Of a stretch of DNA of 45,449 nt, positions 14,001-22,487 are shown one piece after another; within the stretch, counting starts at the first letter, position 1, and the number at the start of each line of letters is the position of its first letter. The position numbers and the translations under genes were made by a program. The notes below the pieces were generated by a model that worked only from the letters and a program-made list of their open reading frames with translations, searched no databases and was not told the DNA's origin. The stretch is from Saccoglossus kowalevskii (Eukaryota; Hemichordata; Enteropneusta; Harrimaniidae), in assembly GCF_000003605.2 (NCBI RefSeq), contig NW_003131857.1:196893-242341 (forward strand). Direction: 5' to 3'.

Positions 14001-14335
14001 AGTCATACTGAACGCAAGATCTGGGGAAGCTCTCTGCCTTTTGTCATTCAAATTTTTTAAATGTTTTTCGACATAACTAGGAACTTATTTTCAGCCAGTG
14101 TGTTTAAGGTGTTTCTGTAATTATGAAAATGCATAACTATTTTTTGAGTTGTTTGAAAAGAAATACCGGGGAGATTGAAAACCTCAAATAATGGAGCATA
14201 ATACAGTATGCTTGCATACATGCGACTATGACATCATTTTCATTTGTCTCTTTGTAGGTTTCTGTAACAGCTGGTCTTTATCAATTTATGCATGACTTAT
14301 GGTTGCATAATGCACCGATTGGTGAACTTTCGTAA
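1895..14335 (+). CDS. NAPRT: Nicotinate phosphoribosyltransferase, 3' part, 12 exons
   Basis: This enzyme joins nicotinic acid to PRPP, with ATP, to make nicotinate mononucleotide, the first step of the Preiss-Handler route to NAD in the cytosol. Exons at 1895-2025, 2229-2344, 3553-3588, 4414-4610, 5200-5340, 6640-6724, 8180-8260, 8978-9080, 11544-11629, 12204-12275, 12875-12982 and 14258-14335 join in one frame with GT-AG borders. They give a codon fragment plus 410 residues and TAA. Counting from the first full codon, family landmarks are VATNAAR (2-8), RRAQGPDGG (25-33), the HAHAFVTSF segment (65-73) holding the expected phosphorylated His at 67, GIRLDSGDL (182-190) and the phosphate loop GIGTH (243-247). 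Human NAPRT is about 538 residues, so roughly the N-terminal quarter is missing and should lie upstream. No frameshift or premature stop is seen, so the gene looks functional. The family call is very secure; exon edges rest on splice consensus and phase. Confidence 0.96.
2229..2344 (+). CDS. NAPRT: NAPRT exon b, with expected catalytic His
   Basis: The acceptor is TTCTTGTGTAG and the donor is AGG|GTAAGG. The exon completes the Gly codon and encodes [17 protein letters not shown] then [14 protein letters not shown]. In the family the His in the (A)H(A/S)FV stretch is the residue that is autophosphorylated by ATP. The exon ends in phase 0 after SLDDLKNR. Confidence 0.95.
2680..2735. repeat. Local two-copy duplication
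   Basis: A unit of about 25-30 bp reading ATG(G/A)TGGTCTGCAATGA(A)GATCTCAT occurs twice in tandem, starting near 2680 and 2710, in the intron after exon b. Confidence 0.6.
3036..3513. repeat. 118-bp minisatellite, four copies
   Basis: Four near-identical head-to-tail units begin with GCTTTTTTTCAAAA at 3036, 3152, 3270 and 3388, and a fifth partial start occurs at 3506. Spacing is 116, 118, 118 and 118 bp. Units carry CGCTTTCCTCTACATCACAC, GGGTTAACCAACCACC and CATGTCATTAGCAAGACATT. High identity between copies suggests recent amplification or ongoing homogenisation. The array lies in the intron after exon b and ends about 40 bp before the micro-exon. Confidence 0.95.
3553..3588 (+). CDS. NAPRT: NAPRT micro-exon, 36 nt
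   Basis: A 36-nt stretch has the acceptor CGGTTAATTCAG and the strong donor TAT|GTAAGT. It is phase 0 at both ends and encodes [12 protein letters not shown]. It falls exactly where the flanking exons are both phase 0, so including or skipping it keeps the frame. In the family this position is a variable loop between the catalytic-His segment and the helix before the AxAFP motif, so protein similarity neither proves nor excludes it. It could be constitutive, alternative or a chance match. It lies about 40 bp after a 118-bp minisatellite. Confidence 0.72.
4414..4610 (+). CDS. NAPRT: NAPRT exon c
   Basis: The acceptor is TCTTATTATTTAG and the donor is CTCAG|GTATGA. It encodes [10 protein letters not shown], a helical stretch with [14 protein letters not shown], then [20 protein letters not shown], which matches the family's AYALAFP..F..LLDTYSV segment. 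It ends with two bases of an Arg codon. The initial ATG is internal here because the preceding phase-0 exons read straight into it. Confidence 0.95.
4901..4926. repeat. Short TGTA/TGCA microsatellite
   Basis: A run of tetranucleotides TGTA x3-4 followed by TGCA x2 lies in the intron between exons c and d. Confidence 0.7.
5200..5340 (+). CDS. NAPRT: NAPRT exon d
   Basis: The acceptor is a long T tract ending TTTTTTTAG and the donor is AA|GTAAGTT. The exon encodes [22 protein letters not shown] and then [12 protein letters not shown], including the RLDSGDL motif of the family's active-site barrel. It ends inside a Lys codon that the next exon completes. Confidence 0.96.
6361..6524. mobile_element. 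Dispersed inverted-repeat element, copy 1
   Basis: The segment around 6402-6472 (CATAGCG..TTTACAAACAAGCG, CCCATGAGCCTTTGCG, GTGTGTTGTTAT) recurs in reverse complement at about 16890-16957. Ends also pair within this copy: GTCGTCACCTGCGCA on the left against TGTGCACAGGTGATGAC on the right. The right edge is GTCTCGCTTTAAC. No coding capacity is seen, so it is probably a non-autonomous DNA transposon. It sits in the NAPRT intron before exon e. Confidence 0.55.
6640..6724 (+). CDS. NAPRT: NAPRT exon e
   Basis: The acceptor is TTCATTGCTATAG and the donor is CAG|GTGAGT. It encodes [20 protein letters not shown] and then TIHSLNQQ, matching the family's (I/V)VVSNNIDEE strand-helix. It ends in phase 0. 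A dispersed inverted-repeat element ends about 115 bp upstream of its acceptor. Confidence 0.95.
7295..7662. mobile_element. MITE with 22-bp perfect terminal inverted repeats
   Basis: Positions 7295-7316 are the exact reverse complement of 7641-7662. The arm contains ACATTACTTGGGGTTTGCAA. Pairing continues more loosely inward through GGTGACAT and AAGATC on both sides. The terminal TA on each side could be a target duplication, giving an element of 364 bp at 7297-7660. No transposase is encoded; an 88-codon antisense frame inside it shows no recognisable protein. It lies in the intron between exons e and f. Confidence 0.85.
8180..8260 (+). CDS. NAPRT: NAPRT exon f, phosphate-binding loop
   Basis: The acceptor is GATCCTTTCCAG and the donor is AAG|GTACGG. 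This 27-codon phase-0 exon encodes [20 protein letters not shown] then ALGCVFK. GIGTH is the family's loop that binds the phosphate of PRPP or the product. Confidence 0.96.
8978..9080 (+). CDS. NAPRT: NAPRT exon g
   Basis: The acceptor is TTTATATCACAG and the donor is GATG|GTAGGA. It encodes [18 protein letters not shown] then [16 protein letters not shown], matching the KL..V.G.PRMKL..D.EK.T.PG family pattern. It ends with one base of a Gly codon. Confidence 0.95.
9350..10060. mobile_element. Possible long inverted-repeat element, about 710 bp
   Basis: The left edge has GCATTGCCTAC, then ACCGTACTTAACC and GGGCCC. The right edge read in reverse complement has ACATTGCCTACC, then ACCGTACTTGATC and GCGCCC. 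A CCCACTTTTGGG-like motif occurs near 9413 and 9925. Arms are imperfect and no transposase is seen, so it looks like an old non-autonomous element in the intron after exon g. Confidence 0.45.
10936..11528 (-). mobile_element. Non-LTR retrotransposon (LINE) 3' remnant, antisense to NAPRT
   Basis: The minus strand encodes about 128 residues resembling the region after the reverse transcriptase in LINE proteins: [20 protein letters not shown], then [20 protein letters not shown] and a zinc-knuckle-like [22 protein letters not shown] (C-x2-C, H-x4-C). After a stop at 11142 the end appears to continue in another frame ([20 protein letters not shown]), suggesting a frameshift. An AATAAA (minus strand, 10954-10959) and a short (CATAT)3 tail at 10936-10950 mark the 3' end. 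The RT and endonuclease are absent, so it is a 5'-truncated dead copy. The first 32 codons of the open frame are antisense to NAPRT exon h and not LINE. Confidence 0.8.
11544..11629 (+). CDS. NAPRT: NAPRT exon h, flanked by two mobile elements
   Basis: The acceptor is AATTGCTTCCTAG and the donor is GAA|GTGAGT. It encodes [20 protein letters not shown] then VLCRHPFE, the family's D.(L/M)Q..EE..P.PGQ segment. The exon is squeezed: an antisense LINE remnant ends within about 15 bp of its acceptor, and a CTGTA-type MITE begins 25 bp after its last base. Confidence 0.93.
11655..11835. mobile_element. CTGTA-type MITE, copy 1
   Basis: Ends are TA-CTGTAAAACG..CTAATTTTCACTGGGTTT and, reverse complemented, TA-CTGTAAAAGG..TTAATTATTCACTGGGTTT. 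TA at 11653-11654 and 11836-11837 fits the target duplication of Tc1/mariner-like elements. Length is 181 bp with no coding capacity. It begins 25 bp after NAPRT exon h. Confidence 0.8.
12204..12275 (+). CDS. NAPRT: NAPRT exon i
   Basis: The acceptor is TTTTTCAACTTTCAG and the donor is AAG|GTAAGT. This phase-0 exon of 24 codons encodes [20 protein letters not shown] then FEGK, matching the family's V.P..VEPLL segment. Confidence 0.94.
12875..12982 (+). CDS. NAPRT: NAPRT exon j
   Basis: The acceptor is TATTTTTTGTGAAG and the donor is AAG|GTAAAC. It has 36 codons in phase 0 and encodes [20 protein letters not shown] then [16 protein letters not shown], matching the family's helix ending in L..EH(R/K)R..(N/S)P..Y. 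The acceptor's last bases (GAAG) are weaker than in the other exons, but protein similarity supports the junction. Confidence 0.93.
13563..13759. mobile_element. CTGTA-type MITE, copy 2
   Basis: Ends read TA-CTGTAAAACACGT and, reverse complemented, TA-CTGTAAAACATGT. TA at 13561-13562 and 13760-13761 is the probable target duplication. It is 197 bp with an AT-rich interior carrying TTAGC(G/T)AA-like motifs in both orientations. It lies in the last NAPRT intron. Confidence 0.78.
13813..13829. repeat. AT dinucleotide microsatellite
   Basis: A short run of alternating A and T in the last NAPRT intron. A similar run occurs at about 21865-21882. Confidence 0.7.
14258..14335 (+). CDS. NAPRT: NAPRT terminal exon with stop codon
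   Basis: The acceptor is TTTGTCTCTTTGTAG. The exon encodes [20 protein letters not shown] then IGELS and a TAA stop, matching the family's Y.V..S..L..(F/L)...L C-terminal helix. Several AATAAA hexamers follow (for example near 14894 and 15049), but I cannot tell which, if any, ends the transcript. Confidence 0.93.
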   Translation, partial: VSVTAGLYQFMHDLWLHNAPIGELS

Positions 14336-14596
14336 GCGTCATTGTGTAAATTCAACATGAATAATTAGGGCTCTACACACCAGGGTGAAGAACATTAATT
14401 CTGCCTAACTGTGGATCCTTGGATGTTGTTGTAGCTCTTCAGTAATGTATCTAGTCACTCATGTGTCATGTGACATCAGAAAGAATGGGGAAACGTATAT
14501 ATAATTTTATTTATACGATGATGAAGATGTTTGCTCTAATATGCATTATGCAATATAGGAAAGAATTTGAGTTCTTAAATTGACAAGTATCCTGCC

Positions 14597-15182
14597 AAGC
14601 CTGACTTGGTCAGCAATAGTTGATGCACGCAAACTATGCCTGACACAATGCTTTAATTTTTGTCCATCACCGACAAGTTCACGTCGGCACCAATCAAATT
14701 GCAAAAGCTATTGATTATGACAGCCATCACATAGCTAGTCATAATAACACGTTCCTCTTGTTTAGACATATTACAATGTGCTGGATCATTTCTGTCCACT
14801 ATGGAAAAAATCGATTGTCTGTTTTATGTTCGCGCCAATGTATCAACACCATGAATAACGCAGGAACCAGGACCTAGCTTGAACTCACCAAATAATAAAA
14901 ATAAATGTGCTGTTAGTGGATTTCTACAAAGCCATTTCCAACTCCAGTGGAGTCTACCAACAAAATAACAATGGCAATGTTGCTAACTTCTACCAACATT
15001 ATCTATTGTAATTGTATTTAAATCCTCGATTGGCAGAGTTCCTATGCCTAATAAATATTCTTTACCAAATTCTAAAAAAGCAACAATGTGTGCTTGTTGA
15101 TGACTATTATGTCATTGTGTCATTGCGTCATTGCATCCAAGTAAATCCGTCAGTGAGTGCCATCACTGACCATGTCAGGCTA
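14597..15182. mobile_element. Possible inverted-repeat element downstream of NAPRT
   Basis: AGCCTGACTTGGTCAGCAAT near 14598 pairs with AGCCTGACATGGTCAGTGAT read in reverse complement from about 15182. The roughly 586-bp interior has no recognisable coding sequence, and a small GTCATTG tandem lies at 15112-15135. If NAPRT has a long 3' UTR, this element may be part of it. Confidence 0.5.
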
Positions 15183-16065
15183 GGTTAACATATTAAATGA
15201 AGAAAAAGAAATGAAAACATAAGTATGCTCAACATAATGAAACATACATTTGAATTTTAATTGATATTTGTTAATTGCTATCTGTTTGCAATTGACAATC
15301 CCAACATGTCTCAGCAAGATGCAATTGAATCTCGCTAGTGGTATGTGTTTTGTAAACTTAAGCGATGGTATAGTTGTTAGCATGTTCTGGACGTTGTGTG
15401 TTCAATTCTAAGAGCTGACTGTTTACTCGGCAGTATAAATCAGAGTAAAGTCTGCCCTGCCTTCCAAACATGTGGTATTCAGTTTGGAAGACTAGTTTAC
15501 TTGCACACTTAAAATGAGATTCAGATTAGATTAATGTGATTAGAGAAATAAATAAAAATAGAACAATTTTACATTTTACTGTTTTAATTTTATTATCATG
15601 AGCACTAACATTGTGAGTGATGTTACGCCGATCAATTGGCATAATTTACGACTCTTTCCATTCACGGAAATCGATTAAAGTGACTGTTATTTCCAAATTT
15701 GAAATAATCACCAAAATGCGACTTTTTAGATCAAAATTGTATCTAATAATCACAAACAGTTACAGATCAAAACAGCCTTCAAATGTTGAAAAATACAAAA
15801 TATGGGTGTGTTGCCACAACATTCTTTATTTTTTTTTTTCATTTTTATTATTCTCACAGCATTTAAGCACTACAGTCTACATGTGGTTGAACTTTTTACT
15901 AGTTGTATCTGTGGTAATATTAGTATGCAGTGTGATAACTGTAGCGCTTCAATCCGAATAGAACACTTGTCCCTTTCTCTAATAATTCATAATCAGAGTT
16001 ATACCCAATAAATTTAATTTTGAATGAGAGATATATGCAAGAAACTTAGAAAACCGAACATGATA

Positions 16066-16279
16066 CTGTGGAATACTTTATTTTCGCTGGAATTAGTTTT
16101 CACTGAAAAGGCTTTTTGGGCATTTTGTATGGAATTTATTTTCACTGATTTCTGATGTGTTTATTGTAAAATATAGGAAAAAAAGTACATGTACATTCAC
16201 TGGATTTTATTTTCACAGAATCATCCCTTCAGCGAAAATAGCGAAAATAAATTCCAAGCGAAAATAAAGTATTCTACAG
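16066..16279. mobile_element. CTGTA-type MITE, copy 3
   Basis: Ends are TA-CTGTGGAATACTTTATTTTCGCT-GGAATT and, reverse complemented, TA-CTGTAGAATACTTTATTTTCGCTTGGAATT, so the terminal repeats are about 30 bp with two differences. TA at 16064-16065 and 16280-16281 fits a target duplication. The interior repeats TTTTCACTGA/TTTTCGCTGAA-like blocks. A second, more decayed copy in opposite orientation lies at 36671-36828. Confidence 0.88.
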
Positions 16280-16869
16280 TAATATGTTTCTTTTTGTTTA
16301 TATACGTGTCACTCTTGAAATAAACAAATGGTAACTTTTTAAATAAGTTCCCAGAAAAGTACAGTGTCATTTGAGTTGACGTATCAAGAATTGCTAGCAT
16401 AATGAAGGACCAAACAGTGGCAATTTTAAAACGTGCCTTTTTTGGTATATAATATGAACGCCCAAGAAAGTTTTTCTGCCTTGCTGCCAGGTTTTCTTCA
16501 ATCAGTTCTCACCATTGCTTACTCAGATATATAAAGAATATTTACTTAGCTGAATATTTTGACAGAATTAACGGGTGGTGGTCGTAGTGTAGGCTGCATT
16601 CAAGTTTCTTGCATTGTATTTACATGCATTTTAATTGCATGGGACCCATATTTATCATGTGTTGTGACAACCATCATTATTTAAATATTAATTAATTATC
16701 AAACTCTAAATGAGAGGTTCTGAAATACTGCTATAATGATTTTAAAAATGATGTCCTTTTAACATTAGGATTTCACCACCAGCATGTCCAACTTTTATCT
16801 GTACAAATAGAAAACATTCAACTCAACTTTGTACTAGATGTTGTGCTAGATAAAAAATCATTGATTATT

Positions 16870-16990
16870 TTAAAGTGAGTCCTAAGCACCAATAACAACA
16901 CACGCTAAAAGCGCAAAGGCTCATGGGTAGACGCTTGTTTGTAAACGACATGCTATGGCTTGTGTGCAGGTGATGAATCCCTCGCTTTAA
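16870..16990. mobile_element. Dispersed inverted-repeat element, copy 2
   Basis: About 70 bp (AATAACAACACACGCT through GACGCTTGTTTGTAAACG) are the reverse complement of 6402-6472. The edges are TTAAAGTGAG on the left and CTCGCTTTAA on the right, forming short terminal inverted repeats. It is 121 bp with no coding capacity. Confidence 0.6.
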
Positions 16991-17706
16991 TTTTTTGCAG
17001 TTTTGTTGCAGTAGTTGTTAATTGGAACTCGCGTCAATGTAAACTGACATTTAGTGACGAAATAAATGTATAAACCCATCAGTTTGTACATACTGAATAG
17101 TCTTCTAAATGTATATATGTGTTTGCTTAACTTGAAGCATATTCATACTAGTCTGTGGGGCTCTGTTCCCCTATCTTTGTCAGATTTGTTAAGTTTTATT
17201 TTGTATGCCTCTTCCATATGTATGTATAAGTTATTACATGTTGGGCAGATCACATTACTGAAAAATGTTTTACCACTTTGAGCACCATAATTTTTTCTGA
17301 CAAAATTGTTGTGCAACATTTTGCCTATTTTAATGTATTTTCTATCGGTATAATAAGTTTGATAATTTTTTTTATCTAATTTTCTATTCTTTCCGATCCT
17401 TAAATTAGAAACAAATTATTAGGGTTTAAAATTTGTGAAATTTTACTGGTGCTCAATGGGTTAATAATGTGAAATTTTCTTTTTTTTCCATGAGTCGAGA
17501 AATAAGTTGAATTTTCTGGCAATATATTTTTAGAATGCAGGTCATAGATACATTTGTGTAAGTATTCCCGAATACCCTTGAATTTTCAAATTACATATGT
17601 GTATGTACTCTGTATAATGTCATGAATATTCATATTCACAGTTTGTAATCAATAATAACAAATAAACTGATGATATTGAAAATAGAAAACTGTTCTGAAA
17701 ATATTT

Positions 17707-17999
17707 TAAAGAGCGGTAATCGTCGCGCCATGCATGTGCGAGATATATGGGTCTCGTGTAAACAAAGATGGCAGCTTTGACTGTTGCACAGATCAATGAG
17801 TACAAAATGAGACATTACCAAACTTTAATTAGGTATTTTTTTTAGGTGATTGGAAAGTATCGAAGGAGTCGTTGGTGGTAATTAGTGAAAATTGCACTCT
17901 GATCAAACCTCGTGATTTCCATTAGAAGAGGGCATTGGATTGTGGGAAAATCCATGTTTATCAACACACATGCGCGGTGTGCTGACCACCGCACTTTAA
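17707..17999. mobile_element. GGTCGTC hairpin MITE, long copy
   Basis: The left end TAAAGAGCGGTAATCGTCGC followed by GCCATGCATGTGCGA pairs with the right end, which in reverse complement reads TAAAGTGCGGTGGTCAGCAC then ACCGCGCATGTG. The left half also aligns with the element at 27837-27951 through GATAT..GGG.CTC..GTGTAAA. It is 293 bp, longer than the other copy, so it may be a variant or carry an insertion. Confidence 0.7.
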
Positions 18000-18105
18000 G
18001 TTTGAAACGCTCAAATATTCGTTTCTTGTCATGTGAGGGCACTATACAATACTCGTTATATGCGTAATGCTAATGAAAATGATTTTTAAAAAATTTGATG
18101 AATGT

Positions 18106-18152
18106 TTGATGTTTAAAATGTTTTGATGTTTGATGTTTAAAATGTTTTGAAG
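18106..18152. repeat. Short tandem duplication
   Basis: The sequence TGATGTTTAAAATGTTTTGA occurs twice in a row with a few intervening bases. Confidence 0.7.
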
Positions 18153-21100
18153 TTGATGTTCAAGCCTAATTAAAATATGGGGATGTTTGTTATTCTAAGT
18201 TAGGCAAAAAATTTAAAGGGTTCTATACGAGTGTGAAAACTTGCCTTTCCCGTATATATGGTAGAATTAGGAAATGTTGGAAGGAACGACGTATTGTCCA
18301 TGGTGCAGCTATAACGAGTAATTTGAATTGACAATGCATTGAACAAAATATCTCAGTATTGCCTGAGAGGGCGCACTTAAATATACTTTGACGAAATATA
18401 ACATCGTTTGAATCGCGCGATTTCGCTAAAGCCGGCAATTCATAACCGGCCCACGAACCCGTGCGTGATCTTGTTAGAAAAAGATGCATTTCACTGCAGC
18501 TAAATTGAAGCTAGCGCCACCAATCAGCGCAAGGGCGGTAGGCAAAAGTGTAAGATAAGCCAGGATTAATGACAATTTGTAAATGTTGACGATTTATTTG
18601 AATAATGACAATAAAATTTACTTTGAATAACTATGTCTAAATGTACCTTATATATGTACACAACTCTGGCTGTACCATTCGATTTGAAACTCATTGTATC
18701 CTTCAAGCCATAAGTTATGAATTAGCGGCGAAAGAAGTGTTGAACAGCGCCACCACCGGCTATTTTTCAAGTGCAGACGCTTCATACCCTGTCTTAATTT
18801 TTAGTATACTAGTATATAACCCTACCCAAGCCTATCTCCCGTAACCATAAATCCTGTTGCAAGCGCCCGTGGATAAAACTGTCGAAACTAATAACATATC
18901 GACTTGCCCGACCCGGTCTTCGCTACTAGCAACAAATACAGCACTAAGCGCTTTCTTGTGATGACCAAGACGTTCCAAGATTTTAATCTTCATGATTTTA
19001 CTTAAGTAATGTGTCGTTTCTATCATGAGTCCAGATTGGGCAATGCAAGTGAATCTTATAGTCGCTTGCGGGCGTGCGACATACAGTAAGTCGTGGTGAA
19101 ATCTGTCAAGGGTTAATGTTGAGGAAGGTGAAGTAATGAGGCGATGGCCGTATAAACGAACCTTGACTGGCGTTTTATTATGAGTATGATAGTACACGTA
19201 AACAAAGGCACTTGTGACTTAGATGTAAACAACCTTTAACTAGATACAGAAGTGATACAACAACTGGGAGTCAAACTTGCCGGCGGCAATGCGAAATGGT
19301 TCCGTCCTTGGCTGGTGACAAATGGAACGAAAATGGTGCATTTGTATTTAATTCGATACAACTCTATAACTCAAGTTGCCACTTTGTCATTGAAAAGACA
19401 GCCTTCAAAACCCCGATTCTAGCCCCGAACTCCGAAAACAGCGCGTTATCAAAGTATGATATATATAGTAGATACTATTTGATAATCGTAGTCCTAAGTA
19501 ACTATTAAAAATAGCCAATGCGTTACCAAAGTAGAACATTTCCGCTTATAAAGTAATTGTCTGGAAGCAGAGTTTTCACTTAAGGTCCATTTTTTTGAAC
19601 GCCTAGTGTGCGATACATAACGTGTCCATTCGTCCTGGAGATTGTCAACAATGTCCGATGGAAACAGCAATTTTACCGTAGGTCTTTTAAAAATCAGCGA
19701 CAAACGTACTTAAAAAGAAACTTAATGTCCTTCCACTGTCCACGATTATTCAGCAATGCCAATTATAAGATACTGGCCATAAGTCTCCCCCTCCCTCCTC
19801 CAAAATTGAATAACAACCTATAGTAAAAAAAATAGTGAGTTTCATACTTTCACCCATCATGCATTGCTATACTACGCTTAATGCGGCGTTTTAGGCAACC
19901 CAGTTTAGTAACAGATATGTGCAGCAATTCACATGAATGAATTTGTCACCGTGCGAATTTATTTATTAACGAATCTATACTTAATGAATATCTCTTTAAT
20001 GACATTTTTTTGGCGTAACTAGGTAGCATTTACTTAGTAAACTTCTTATATGTCCGATCATCTCAGACTTGTTGATTTATAGTTGTCACTTGTTTATAAA
20101 TGAACATATGTTTAATATTTTCATTTGTTCGATTGATTGATTGATTGATTGACTGGGGTGTTCATTTCTAGTAAAATTAATAGTTTTCTGTTGCCAAGGC
20201 CTTGCGACGCGAAATAAAACCTATTGTTTATAATGATGCCAATAAATAAAACGCGTCTATCACGCGGCGGTAATTATTGCTATATAACTGAAGTTAATTA
20301 TTCGATGATTTGCAACCGTGTACCATGCTACCTGGAGGATAATTGTTGCCAAGCATCGATATTTTGTATCTTGACATACCTCGAAGTAAACACCGTTGGC
20401 CCTAACGGTGGCTGGTTCTGATTGCAACTGTAAACTTAAACGAAAACGTGTAGAAGTATTTGTGGCAGGACACCTTCCGCTGCCGTGCATCGTAATTTAA
20501 ATCACGCTCACGGCGATTTGGCAACTGTGTTTTTAATCACTGCCGCTCTATCGCCGATAAAGATTGGTGGGAGGAACAGTGTTAATGCATGGGGGTTGCA
20601 AGTACTTTTTTAGCGTAGCATTCTCTATTGTATTTGGATCGGCGCCACATTAATCTCTGCTTGGTGCTTACGCTCCTAAATTATAAACGCACCAGACCGT
20701 CGTTGTCGCCCAGACAAAAGGCCGCTTTTTTTATTCGGGACATCTTCGCTGCTGTTGATATGAGAACGTTCGTCAAGAGAGCGACTGTTGTGTTTGTTTT
20801 TCACTAACGCCACCTTGTTGTATTCATGGAATCAATGGCACTTGTTTCTGACGTTAACGTAATGACTGTTGAATAATAACACGTGGATGCATGGATGTCG
20901 ATATGTTTGCTTTGGCTTCGGTTCCCCATCCCGGGTCAAGAGTAGTGCAATCACGCCGAGGAGAATGCGATAAACTGTAGCTCATTTTTGTTTTGTTTTG
21001 TGAATCATTCTCTCCACGGCACGAATTACCACACTAACAATATCCTGACATATATGGACGTACGAGTATCCCAACTCCACCGACAAATTATACGTTTTTC

Positions 21101-22424
21101 AAATGCGCCGTCCTGGACTTTTCTGACAGTACTAAGTTTAGCGACAATAAAAAGCTACACTTCTCAATGAGAAACAAGAAATGTTCCTTTACTGATTATA
21201 ACTTCACCAATCTTTTGGACACTTAATGTTACACATATCTGCCATAACTGGTTTGACCATCCCATTTGTCCCCGAAGGTTTCAAAGTTTTGTATGTGTGG
21301 ATACTCCACATATACAGTTTTTATCGGTATGTGCACTGATTTGCAAATAACTAATTACCTATTTCTGTATACTATAGATGAATCGTTTCCCTGGATAAAC
21401 AACTACTACTAACAATTAACTGAAATTCTCGAAATTTTTTTCCTGTTCAATGACGCGGAATCTACCACTAGTATTATTGAAAACCCGGTTCGTCGTTATA
21501 AGTTAGGCGACGGCTGCGATTTGTTTTGAAAGGAATATAAAATAGTTGTGACGCACATATATTTTATGACACACGATGACCAGAACAATATATAGTGTGT
21601 ATGTATTTTTCTTGACTTAACATAGTAACTGATTTAAACGTAAATTATAATAGCTGGTTACATTTTTATCTCATAAACTTTTTGATATAATGGCCATGGA
21701 GCATAAATAAAGAGGTTGATGCATCTCGGCAACCACACTTGAAAGTAACAGATGACCATGATACACATTTTCGGATTTCATTGCATTACTACGATAAATA
21801 TTTGTCGTTTTCGACATTGTGAAATTCTTTCGTTTTTATGGAGAAATTAACATATTTTTACAAGATATATATATATATATATGTTTTAGATTTTATTCAG
21901 CTGTTTTCATTTTTAAGGGAACTGAAATGTAAATTATGTGTTGTCTTTGAGATTCATGTGTAATCGGTAATTAAGAAAATATTATTGGTGCGAATAATAA
22001 ATACTTTTCGCTATGAAATATTCTTTATTTATTTCTGAATTCACATGTCAAAATCAGTTCCCCGCCTCCCAAACTTGAATGTCGAAAATAGATAGTCTTT
22101 ATCGTCGTTTTTTGCTCTTTTAAAATCGTATGGCTGTACTATTTACAAATACTTTAACACTTGGACGGTGAACGCTTTTTTCGGAAAACTGTTATTTGAC
22201 CTCAGAAACTCGGAATGAAAATAAGTTCAATGTCAGGTCACTTTGTCGTTTGTCCGAGTCCAAGTTTGAAGAAACTTCACCACGTACGTTGTAAATAACT
22301 TACGTGAGAACGGAATTACTACTTTAAACAATCTGATATAGTCACGTGACTGGGCGCGTAGACTGCGAAATGAAATACACAAGTTAAAAAAAACCTTGAT
22401 ATTTCGCGTGAACAAATAATATAT

Positions 22425-22487
22425 TTATATATTACACGCGTTTGTATGCTTCGTGTGGTACCCTTATCGAACACGACGCGGTGCGGT
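22425..22487. mobile_element. GGTCGTC hairpin MITE, fragment
   Basis: TTACACGCG..CCCTTATCGAACACGACGCGGTG aligns with TTACACGCTATGAGTCCCATATCGAACAGGACGCGGCG-like sequence in the element at 27837-27951. Only about half of the element is recognisable. Confidence 0.5.

Noticed and set aside
18832-19197. 121-codon minus-strand frame
   Set aside because: No recognisable domain, weak start context and no splice or poly-A context. It could be real but I cannot support it.
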